A stretch of DNA of 10,869 bases from an uncultured Planctomycetales bacterium (GTDB lineage: Bacteria > Planctomycetota > Planctomycetia > Isosphaerales > Isosphaeraceae), in contig CALCIB010000118.1 in NCBI GenBank assembly GCA_937907525.1, forward strand, positions 1-10,869. Direction: 5' to 3'. Below the pieces are notes generated by a model. That model did not search any database and was not told where the DNA came from. It saw only the letters and a list, made by a program, of their open reading frames with translations. This document shows, piece after piece, positions 1 to 5,890 of the stretch; position 1 is the stretch's first letter, and each line of letters begins with the position of its first letter. The translations under genes and the position numbers were made by a program.

Positions 1-34
1 CCCGACACTTTTTCGCAAGCCGTCGCCAAACGGC

Positions 35-55
35 CTTCTCCCCTTGAGGGAGAAG
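35..55. repeat. Palindromic hairpin repeat, left copy (module A)
   Basis: CTTCTCCC (35-42) pairs perfectly with GGGAGAAG (48-55) around a five-base loop CTTGA. The same 21 nt occurs in reverse complement at 272-292. Hairpins of this type, built on CTTCTCCC/GGGAGAAG, are familiar as short intergenic repeats in many GC-rich bacteria (established knowledge from memory). It could also help end transcription of a gene lying to the left of the window, but there is no following T-run. Confidence 0.75.
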
Positions 56-145
56 CGGCTGTGTTGCCGCCCAGGGTTCGGCGGCGCGAATTTTCAGCGG
101 AAACCCTGGACGACAACCCTTCCGCTCTTGGACCTTCGGACATAC

Positions 146-173
146 AAGGTGGCCCGAAGGGCCGGATGAGGGG
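146..173. repeat. Intergenic repeat, left copy (module B)
   Basis: This 28-nt unit contains a hairpin GGCCC-GAA-GGGCC (151-163) followed by GGATGAGGGG. It is the reverse complement of 249-274, except that the right copy's hairpin stem is one base pair shorter on both sides (GGCC-TTC-GGCC, 259-269). In the right copy modules A and B are contiguous. Here they are separated by 56-145. Confidence 0.75.
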
Positions 174-248
174 TCGACCGGCGTCGAATTTCGGTGTAAG
201 CCATGGCTTGAGAACGACTTCAAATCCGATGGCCTCCGGTCCCGCCCA

Positions 249-293
249 CCCCTCATCCGGCCTTCGGCCACCTTCTCCCTCAAGGGGAGAAGG
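249..293. repeat. Intergenic repeat, right intact copy (modules B and A)
   Basis: This is a contiguous 45-nt element. CCCCTCATCCGGCC-TTC-GGCCACC is joined to the CTTCTCCC/GGGAGAAG hairpin. It is inverted relative to the split copy at 34-173. Two adjacent hairpins with different stems and a GGATGAGGGG/CCCCTCATCC end resemble REP/BIME-like intergenic repeats. That class assignment is from general knowledge and was not tested by a search. Confidence 0.75.
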
Positions 294-391
294 CGATGAG
301 CGCCGCGGCTTGCGTCTTGGCCCGGCGGGAGAGGGGACGTTCGGCATGGGTCGGCTCGATGTTCCGAGGCCGCCTTATCAATCCTCGCGAC

Positions 392-422
392 TTGCCAAAG
401 ACCCTCCCGACTCCGGTATGAT
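392..422 (+). promoter_or_regulatory. Possible sigma-70 type promoter for the SGNH gene
   Basis: TTGCCA (392-397) and TATGAT (417-422) each match five of six consensus bases, with a 19-nt spacer that is longer than the usual 17. It lies about 75 nt upstream of the SGNH start, in a locally less GC-rich patch. This is a sequence match only. Confidence 0.3.
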
Positions 423-495
423 CCGCGGCGGTCGCGTCGGGATTTCATGATTCCGCGGGAATTCCAAAAATACCAAGGGCGCCGGGAGGCTCGTG

Positions 496-1197
496 ATGGG
501 ACGCAAGATCTGGCTTGGCGCGCTGGTCGCGACGATCATGGTCGGAACGACCGCGGCGCGAGGGCCGGGGCTGTCGAACGCGCGCAAGATCCTGTTCCTG
601 GGCAACAGCATCACCCGCCACCCTCCCCTGGCCGAGATCGACTGGCGCGGCGACTGGGGGATGGCCGCCTCCGCGGCGGAGAAGGATTACGTCCACCTGG
701 TCACGGCCGCCGTGGCGAAGCGCGCCGGCGGGGAACCGGAGGTCCTGGTCCGCAACATCGCCGATTTCGAGCGCGGTTACGCCGATTACGACGTCGATGG
801 GAAGCTGAGGGACGCCTTCGCCTTCGACGCCGACCTGGTCGTGCTGGCGATCGGCGAGAACGCGCCGGAGTTCGCCGCGGCCGAGGACGGCGCGAGGTTC
901 CAGGCCGCGGTCGAGAAGATCCTCCAGGGCGTCCGCGTCGGCGGCAAGCGGCCGATCGTCGTCGTCCGGGGCTGCTTCTGGCCCTCCGAAGCCAAGGACG
1001 AGCGGCTTCGCGCCGCCGCCGAGAAGACCGGCGCGATCTTCGTCGATATCGCCGCGCTGGGTCGCGACCCGGCCAACGCCGCGAGTTCCGAGCGCCCCTT
1101 CAAACACAAGGGCGTCGCCGCCCACCCCGGCGACCGCGGCATGCGGGCCATCGCCGACGCCATCCTCGCCGCGGTGGAGAAGAGCGAGGCGGAATGA
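496..1197 (+). CDS. SGNH/GDSL-type hydrolase, probably secreted
   Basis: A 233-residue protein, probably an esterase or acetyl-esterase acting outside the cytoplasm; the substrate is unknown. The N-terminus (MGRKIWLGALVATIMVGTTA) looks like a signal peptide, with cleavage near residues 20-22. Block I is GNSIT with the nucleophile Ser38. Block III is GEN with Asn122, and block V is HPGDRGM with His210. The residue three before that His, usually Asp in the family, is Val207, so the protein may use a Ser-His dyad or an acid from elsewhere. GGGAGG (484-489) sits seven bases before the ATG at 496. A GTG at 493 directly precedes it and would add one residue. The gene stands alone on the plus strand. 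A damaged copy of its last third lies downstream at 1994-2140. The fold-level call is firm; the substrate is not known. Confidence 0.85.
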   Translation: MGRKIWLGALVATIMVGTTAARGPGLSNARKILFLGNSITRHPPLAEIDWRGDWGMAASAAEKDYVHLVTAAVAKRAGGEPEVLVRNIADFERGYADYDVDGKLRDAFAFDADLVVLAIGENAPEFAAAEDGARFQAAVEKILQGVRVGGKRPIVVVRGCFWPSEAKDERLRAAAEKTGAIFVDIAALGRDPANAASSERPFKHKGVAAHPGDRGMRAIADAILAAVEKSEAE

Positions 1198-1227
1198 CGC
1201 CGATCCGCGATTCGCTGGCCGATGCGC
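1086..1227 (+). repeat. Direct repeat, copy 1 (3' end of the SGNH gene)
   Basis: Bases 1086-1192 match 1994-2100 at 99 of 107 positions. Similarity continues past the stop codon (1193-1227 against 2106-2140, 30 of 35), with a 5-nt insertion in the second copy. The repeat therefore includes coding sequence and 3' flank. Confidence 0.9.
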
Positions 1228-1285
1228 CTGGACCGCCCTATGATGAGATCGATCGATCGCGCGAAATCCAAAGGATGAATTCCCC

Positions 1286-1660
1286 ATGCAACCGACAGCC
1301 CTCCCGCCGGGGACCGAGGTCCTCGACACGCCTCGGATCGTCCGCGAGCCGGGCGTCTGCGGCGGCAAGCCCCGCATCGACGGCCACCGCGTCAAGGTCG
1401 CGCACGTCGCGATCTGCCACGAGCGCATGGGCATGAGCGCTGATGAGATCGCCACGGCCCACCCGTCGATCAGCCTCGCCCAGATCCACGCCGCGCTCGC
1501 CTATTACTTCGACCACAAGGCCGAGATCGACGCCGACATCGAGGAGGGCGAGCGCTTCGCCGCGGCGATGAAGGCCGAAACGCCGCCGTCTCGACTCCGG
1601 AAACTTCTCGAGGCGAGGACGGTCGCCCATGGCTCGGACGATTCGCTTTCATCTGGATGA
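1286..1660 (+). CDS. DUF433 family antitoxin of a toxin-antitoxin pair
   Basis: A 124-residue protein of the DUF433 family (VapB45-like antitoxins). The diagnostic core is GGKPRIDGHRVKV at residues 26-38, followed by a helical part with MSADEIATAHPSISLAQIHAALAYY (split here as MSADEIATAHPSIS at 50-63 and LAQIHAALAYY at 64-74). Family members neutralise a PIN-like partner and usually repress their own operon. The start ATG at 1286 follows a weak AAAGG (1269-1273). Its last 32 nt overlap the start of the DUF5615 gene in another frame, so translation of the two is probably coupled. The C-terminal tail after about residue 112 is encoded within the overlap and looks unstructured. The family call is strong; action as an antitoxin is inferred from the pairing. 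Confidence 0.85.
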   Translation: MQPTALPPGTEVLDTPRIVREPGVCGGKPRIDGHRVKVAHVAICHERMGMSADEIATAHPSISLAQIHAALAYYFDHKAEIDADIEEGERFAAAMKAETPPSRLRKLLEARTVAHGSDDSLSSG

Positions 1661-1964
1661 GTGTTGCGACCCGGCCGTCGCCATTGGTCTCCGCCGTCGC
1701 GACATCGACGTCACGACGTCCCAGGAGGTCGGCCTCCGCACGGCCGCGGATGAGCGACAAGCCACCTTTGGGCTCGCCGAAGGCCGGGTGATTCTCACGC
1801 ACGACGCCGATTTCCTCCGTCTCCAATCCGAGGGCGTCCCTCACGCCGGGATCGCTTTCTGCCATAAGGACGCCCACGGGATCGGCGAGATCATCAGGAG
1901 ACACGTCCTTCTCTGGGAGATCTACGAACCCGAGGAGATGACGGGCCGGGTCGAGTTCCTTTGA
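1629..1964 (+). CDS. DUF5615 PIN-like toxin
   Basis: A 111-residue PIN-like protein of the DUF5615 family (VapC45-like). PIN toxins are metal-dependent RNases that act in the cytoplasm. The expected acidic residues are present: Asp10-Glu11 in the first strand (FHLDE), Asp41-Glu42 in TAADERQATFGLAEG, and Asp59 and Asp61 in VILTHDADFLRL. Length is normal and nothing is truncated. The ATG at 1629 lies inside the 3' end of the DUF433 gene (32-nt overlap), the usual antitoxin-first order. The stop at 1962-1964 is followed 29 nt later by the SGNH remnant. The RNA target cannot be read from the sequence. Some DUF5615 proteins may have a role other than toxin. Confidence 0.85.
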   Translation: MARTIRFHLDECCDPAVAIGLRRRDIDVTTSQEVGLRTAADERQATFGLAEGRVILTHDADFLRLQSEGVPHAGIAFCHKDAHGIGEIIRRHVLLWEIYEPEEMTGRVEFL

Positions 1965-1993
1965 CGTGACGGGCGCTCGATTCGTCCATCGGC

Positions 1994-2140
1994 TTCCAAG
2001 CGCCCCTTCAAGCACTCGGGCGTCGCCGCCCACCCCGGCGACCGCGGCATGAAGGCCATCGCCGACGCCATCCTCGCCGCGCTGGAGAGGAGCGAGGCGG
2101 GGTGGAATATCGCCGATCCCCGACGCGCTGGCCGATGCGC
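1994..2140 (+). pseudogene. Remnant of a second SGNH hydrolase gene (3' end only)
   Basis: In frame from 1995 this reads S-KRPFKHSGVAAHPGDRGM and on through KAIADAILAALERSEAG, matching the last 37 or so residues of the SGNH protein encoded at 496-1197. The catalytic His block (HPGDRGM) is kept, but everything upstream, including the Ser block, is missing. In frame upstream there is only the stop of the DUF5615 gene. A 5-nt insertion at 2101-2105 removes the original stop. Several differences are conservative (R to K, V to L, K to R), which suggests it was once a working paralogue. An ATG at 2049 opens a short frame, but it begins inside the remnant and should not be called a gene. Confidence 0.85.
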
Positions 2141-2284
2141 ACGGGCCGTCCTCGGTCGTCGCCTCTCCGACCCGTCGCGACGGTCGGATCGGCCTGGGTG
2201 GTCCCGCAGCTTGTCAAATTCCCCTATTCAGGCCATCATCGTGGAGAGGGAGTTCGACGAGGGATCCGCGACGCGAGGTGGACG

Positions 2285-2575
2285 ATGACCGTTATGAATC
2301 TCTCGCTGCCGGAGGAGTTGAAGGCGTTCGTCGACGCTCAGGTCGAGAAGGCCGGCTTCACCACGCCGGAGGAATACGTCCGCGCGTTGCTCGACGAAGC
2401 GCGGGAACGCGAGGACCACCGAAGGGACGTCCGCGCTAAACTCCTTGAAGCCGTCGAGGACGATCCCATCCCCATGTCCGACGACGAGTGGGACCAGGTC
2501 CGCGCCAACGCCGATCGGCGGGCGCTGGCGCGATGGGAGAACGAGGGGGGCGCGCTGGCGATCCAAGGCCGCTAG
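2285..2575 (+). CDS. ParD-like ribbon-helix-helix antitoxin, no partner visible
   Basis: A 96-residue protein. The first half (MTVMNLSLPEELKAFVDAQ, then GFTTPEEYVRALLDEARERE) is a typical ParD/CopG-type ribbon-helix-helix dimerisation and DNA-binding domain. The acidic second half (SDDEWDQVRANADRR) would be the toxin-binding tail. GAGG at 2275-2278 gives a good ribosome-binding site for the ATG at 2285; a second in-frame ATG is at 2294. ParD antitoxins normally precede a ParE-type toxin in the same operon. Here only 72 nt follow before the convergent kdsB stop, and I see no ParE-like sequence in them. It is either an orphan antitoxin or a stand-alone regulator. The fold call is good; function as an antitoxin is inference. 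Confidence 0.75.
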   Translation: MTVMNLSLPEELKAFVDAQVEKAGFTTPEEYVRALLDEAREREDHRRDVRAKLLEAVEDDPIPMSDDEWDQVRANADRRALARWENEGGALAIQGR

Positions 2576-2647
2576 GCCGCGACCGACCCCTCTCGAAGTC
2601 GTGGACGTCGCGGACGACCCGGCCGCCCGATGGACGGCCGCCAGCGT

Positions 2648-3418
2648 TCATCCGGAGTTTCGGGCGCGCCAGCGGGCGACGAAGCGGCGGTAGTCCTCGG
2701 GGGTGTCGACGCCGATGGAGGGCTCGTCGACCAGGCCGATCGCGATCGGGAAGCCGGCCTCCAGGACGCGGAGTTGCTCCAGCTTCTCGGCGGACTCCAG
2801 CGGGGAGCGGGGGAGCGAGCCGATGGAGAGCAGGAAGTCGCGGCGGTAGGCGTACAGCCCCAGGTGGAGCAACGCCGCGGGGGCGGTCGGGTCGGAGAAG
2901 TCGGGCGCGGCGTCGCGGTAATGCGGGATCGGCGCGCGCGAGAAGTACAGGGCGCGGCGGCCCGCGGCGACCACCTTCACGCACGAGGGGTCGCGGTAGA
3001 CGGCCTCGGAGCGGATCGGCGCGGCCAGGGTCGCCATCGGCGCGTCGGGGTCTTCCCGTAAGAGCGTGATCAGGAGATCGATCGTCGATCCCTCGATCTC
3101 GGGTTCGTCCCCCTGGACGTTGACGATGATGCCGGCCTCCGGGATCGTGGCGGCGACCTCGGCGACGCGGTCGGTCCCGGTCGGATGGTCGGCGCGGGTC
3201 ATGGCGACTTCGCCGCCGAAGCGGCGCACGGCGTCGGCGATGCGTGGGTCGTCGGTGGCGACGATCACCCGTTGCAGGGATTTCGCGCGTCGCGCGGCCT
3301 CGACGACGTGCTGGATCAGCGGCTTGCCGGTGTCGGACAAAAGGGGTTTGCCGGGCAGTCGGGTGGAAGCGAACCGCGCCGGAATCACCGCCGCATTTTC
3401 GATTTTTCCTTCGGACAT
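2648..3418 (-). CDS. kdsB: 3-deoxy-manno-octulosonate cytidylyltransferase
   Basis: KdsB (CMP-Kdo synthetase, EC 2.7.7.38) joins CTP and Kdo to give CMP-Kdo, the activated sugar used for the inner core of lipopolysaccharide. It is cytosolic. The 256-residue length fits the family (about 245-260). Visible motifs are PARFASTRLPGKPL (13-26, nucleotide binding), NVQGDEP (100-106), YFSRAPIPH (158-166), HLGLYAYRR (185-193), LEQLR (213-217) and GVDTPEDY (236-243). All are intact. The start is the ATG at 3418-3416. The gene is convergent with the ParD-like gene and no other Kdo or LPS gene is adjacent, so it appears to be a stand-alone unit. Its presence indicates a Gram-negative-type envelope. Confidence 0.95.
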   Translation of the reverse strand: MSEGKIENAAVIPARFASTRLPGKPLLSDTGKPLIQHVVEAARRAKSLQRVIVATDDPRIADAVRRFGGEVAMTRADHPTGTDRVAEVAATIPEAGIIVNVQGDEPEIEGSTIDLLITLLREDPDAPMATLAAPIRSEAVYRDPSCVKVVAAGRRALYFSRAPIPHYRDAAPDFSDPTAPAALLHLGLYAYRRDFLLSIGSLPRSPLESAEKLEQLRVLEAGFPIAIGLVDEPSIGVDTPEDYRRFVARWRARNSG

Positions 3419-4038
3419 CGCTTCGCCCCGATTCCGATACCAGCATCACCGCCGGGGACGACAGTCCTCGAAGCGGGCCTCTCCCGAGGCGACCTCAATC
3501 TAGCGCGGCCCCGCCGGGGACGCAAGCCGGAACGAGCGATTCGGAGAGGAGGCGGACGACGAGGGCCGGCTTTCGCGCCGGTCGAGTCGCGCCGCCGCGG
3601 CGGCGCCGGAGGAACGGCGCCGGCGGGGGGTCCGGGAAGGACCGTCCGGAAGACGGCCGAGTCGCACGGGACGCGACCGGCCGGGGGTCAGGACGACCAA
3701 GCCGAATCGACGGTCCCCAGCGGAGCCGAGGGTGTCCCCAGACTCCCGGCGTTTCGCGAGGACCGCCGTCGATTCACCGCGCTCGGGCTGAAGGGCCCGG
3801 GCCGGCGGGAGGCGCATCGCCGCTCCCGCCGCCCGAAGCCTTTTCTCGTGCCGAACAACCTTGTCACGCGCTTCGCGAGGCGGCGGCCGGGAGGAATCCC
3901 GCCGCGGGCCTCCCGGACCCGTCGCCCCTTCGGAAGACCCGGAGGGCTTCGGCGTCCGCCACGGACGGGGGGCGATCACAACCGAATCGCGGGGCGGACC
4001 GGCCAGGGTCATGGCGGCCGTCTGGGGAGAATCGTTCC
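3419..4038. other. 620-nt divergent intergenic stretch without a credible gene
   Basis: This lies between the divergent starts of kdsB and the subtilase. Long frames stay open on both strands only because stop codons are rare at this base composition. Their translations are Arg/Pro/Gly/Ser-rich with no domain. One small hairpin, GCCTC-TCCC-GAGGC (3477-3490), is visible. I found no promoter pair I would defend. The length leaves room for long leaders, regulatory sites or a small RNA. Confidence 0.5.
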
Positions 4039-5769
4039 ATGGCTTGGACCCTGACCGGCGGCGACAGTCGAGACTCTCGTCGCAAGCACCGCCCCGGAAT
4101 CGAGCGACTCGACACCCGGCGGCTGCTTTCGACCGGACTCGGATCGGCCGCCGCCGAGCGGGCCGCCCACCGCGCCGAGGCCGTGCAACGACTGCGTTCG
4201 GTCGTCGACCAGGCGCCGGCCATGCATCGCCCGTTCGCCGCGACCGGCCTCCAGAACGCCCGCGAGAACGCCCGCGCCAGCCTCGCCCCTCGCGCCGCGT
4301 TGCGTCGGGGGGCGCTCTCGACGCCCGTCGGCTCGGTGGCGGTCGGGACGCCGACGGCCTTCGACCCGATCATCGGCTCGGCCCAGACCCGCTCGACCCA
4401 CGGCGTCGACGGCTCCGGGCTGACCGTCGCGGTGATCGACACCGGCGTCAACTACAACGACTCGGCCCTGGGCGGCGGCTACGGGCCGGGGTCGAAGGTG
4501 ATCGCCGGCCACGACTTCGGCGACGGCGACTCCGACCCCGCCGCCACCGCCTCGCAGCACGGCACGGCGGTCGCCGGCCTGATCGCCGGCGACGACCCCG
4601 GCCATCTGGGCGTCGCCCCCGGCGCCGACGTCGTGGCCCTCAAGGTCACCAACGGCTCGAACGTCGCCGACACCGCCAACATCGCCAACGCCCTTCAGTG
4701 GGTCGTCGACCACCACGCCGAATACAACATCAGCGTGGTCAACATCTCCCTCTCCAACGGCAAGAACTACGCCCGCAACTGGTTCGCCCAGGACGGCGGC
4801 GTCGGCCAGCGCGCGACCGACCTGGTCAAGCAGCTCCGCGGCTTGAACATCCCGGTGGTCGCGGCCACCGGCAACAGCTTCAACGGCGCCCAGGGCGAGG
4901 GCTTCACCGCCGTCCTCGACGGCGTGATCAGCGTCACCGGCACCGACTCCTCCGACAAGCTCCTCCCCAACGCCCAGCGCCTCGGGACGGTCGTCGGCGG
5001 ACCCTCGGCCACCGACATCGCCGCGCCCGCCTCCGGCATCGGCGCCTTGATCGACGGCTCCAACTACTCCAACGTCGAGGGGACCAGCTTCGCCGCGCCG
5101 TTGGTCTCCGGCTCCATCGTCCTGCTCCAGTCGATCTACAAGCAGCGCTACGGCTCGCTCCCCTCGGTCGACCAAATCCAGGGCTGGCTGAAGGACGGCG
5201 CCGCGCCGATCCACGACGACGTGACCGGCATCGACCTGGGCCGGCTCGACGTGCTCCGCTCCGCCGCGCTGATTCCGGGGGTGCCGGCCGCGCCGACCCC
5301 GCCGCCGGTGGTGGTCGCGCCGCCGTCGAAGCCGGTCGTCACTCCGCCGTCGAAGCCGGTGGTGATCGCGCCGCCGTCGAAGCCGGTCGTCACTCCGCCG
5401 TCGAAGCCGGTCGTCACTCCGCCGCCGGCCCAGCAGGTGTTGATCCCGCCGACGACCCCGGTCGACTCCGCGCCCCCGCCCGTGGCCCCGACGACGCCCA
5501 CGCCTCCCGCGACGCCCACGCCTCCCGAGACGCCCACGCCTCCCGCGCCAAGCGTCGACGAGTCGGCGGAGCCGACGCCGACGACCCTCGAAGTGCCGGT
5601 GACGGTCAACGGCACGACGTTGCGGGACCTGTCGCCCACGGCCGTCGATCAGACGGCCTCGGCGACCAGGCTGACCAAGACCGACGCCGGCCAACTCCTG
5701 CTGGCGATGAGCAAGTGGGCCAACGGCTCGCGATCCGTCCGCGCCTGGAACGCCATGACCTCGCGGTGA
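4039..5769 (+). CDS. Subtilisin-like serine protease (S8) with Pro-rich tail
   Basis: A 576-residue subtilase, predicted to work outside the cytoplasm. The catalytic triad is complete: Asp134 in VAVIDTGVN, His174 in QHGTAVAGLIAG and Ser350 in GTSFAAPLVSG, with the oxyanion Asn279 in AATGNS. The N-terminus is Arg-rich and then reads IERLDTRRLLS, a variant of the LExRxLLS (LEPR-XLL-like) motif of planctomycete exported proteins; there is no classical signal peptide. Residues about 30-110 may be a propeptide. Residues 414-507 are Pro-rich, with four PPSKPVV units and three TPTPP[A/E] units, likely a cell-wall-spanning or flexible linker, followed by a roughly 70-residue C-terminal segment I do not recognise. 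The ATG at 4039 follows GGGGAGA (4024-4030). The same frame is open upstream, but that part is not protein-like. The protease call is firm; substrate and export route are unknown. Confidence 0.92.
   Translation: MAWTLTGGDSRDSRRKHRPGIERLDTRRLLSTGLGSAAAERAAHRAEAVQRLRSVVDQAPAMHRPFAATGLQNARENARASLAPRAALRRGALSTPVGSVAVGTPTAFDPIIGSAQTRSTHGVDGSGLTVAVIDTGVNYNDSALGGGYGPGSKVIAGHDFGDGDSDPAATASQHGTAVAGLIAGDDPGHLGVAPGADVVALKVTNGSNVADTANIANALQWVVDHHAEYNISVVNISLSNGKNYARNWFAQDGGVGQRATDLVKQLRGLNIPVVAATGNSFNGAQGEGFTAVLDGVISVTGTDSSDKLLPNAQRLGTVVGGPSATDIAAPASGIGALIDGSNYSNVEGTSFAAPLVSGSIVLLQSIYKQRYGSLPSVDQIQGWLKDGAAPIHDDVTGIDLGRLDVLRSAALIPGVPAAPTPPPVVVAPPSKPVVTPPSKPVVIAPPSKPVVTPPSKPVVTPPPAQQVLIPPTTPVDSAPPPVAPTTPTPPATPTPPETPTPPAPSVDESAEPTPTTLEVPVTVNGTTLRDLSPTAVDQTASATRLTKTDAGQLLLAMSKWANGSRSVRAWNAMTSR
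5320..5418 (+). repeat. In-frame tandem repeats encoding PPSKPVV units
   Basis: Four near-identical units encode PPSKPVV separated by T or IA. Most copies share the 21-nt core CCGCCGTCGAAGCCGGT(C/G)GT plus a final base. Such repeats inside a coding region change copy number easily, so linker length may vary among strains. Confidence 0.85.
5494..5547 (+). repeat. Three 18-nt in-frame repeats encoding TPTPP[A/E]
   Basis: Three consecutive 18-nt units begin at 5494, 5512 and 5530 and read ACGCCCACGCCTCCCG(C/A)G, differing at one base. They extend the Pro/Thr-rich linker of the subtilase. Confidence 0.85.
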
Positions 5770-5825
5770 GCCCGGCGCCGGTTCGCGTCGGCGATCGATC
5801 CGCGATACAATCCCAGACGATCTCG

Positions 5826-5860
5826 AAGGCCCCGCGCCGGCGTCCGAGCGCGGGGCCTTT
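5826..5860 (+). terminator. Intrinsic terminator after the subtilase gene
   Basis: AAGGCCCCGCGC (5826-5837) pairs perfectly with GCGCGGGGCCTT (5848-5859), a 12-bp stem with a 10-nt loop, followed by TTT (5858-5860, partly in the stem) and then CGTGTT. The stem is very stable and the T-run short, as is common in GC-rich genomes. It lies 57 nt after the subtilase stop and 31 nt before the SDR start, so it should separate the two units. Confidence 0.8.
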
Positions 5861-5890
5861 CGTGTTGGCTTTGCTGGAGACGCGACGGAT

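Larger units (their letters stand above)
1..495. other. Intergenic region carrying repeats, no credible gene
   Basis: I see no convincing protein gene here. The open frames have low-complexity Arg/Pro/Gly translations and no recognisable domain. The stretch is mostly an intergenic repeat family (hairpins at 35-55, 146-173 and 249-293), followed by about 130 nt that include a possible promoter (392-422) for the SGNH gene. Confidence 0.6.

Noticed and set aside
2621..2639. Hairpin GGCCG...CGGCC between the ParD-like gene and kdsB as a bidirectional terminator
   Set aside because: Only five base pairs with a nine-base loop and no T-run; not distinguishable from background in GC-rich DNA.
3500..4012. 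Minus-strand frame of 170 residues in the kdsB-subtilase gap
   Set aside because: Ser/Arg/Pro-rich translation with no domain or ribosome-binding site; expected by chance when stops are rare.
3244..4038. Upstream extension of the subtilase by about 265 residues
   Set aside because: The added sequence is low-complexity Arg/Pro/Gly and overlaps the start of kdsB. The ATG at 4039 has a good ribosome-binding site and begins a recognisable N-terminal motif.
5782..5811. Possible promoter (TACAAT at 5806-5811) before the SDR
   Set aside because: No acceptable -35 element, and transcripts would run straight into the strong terminator at 5826-5860.
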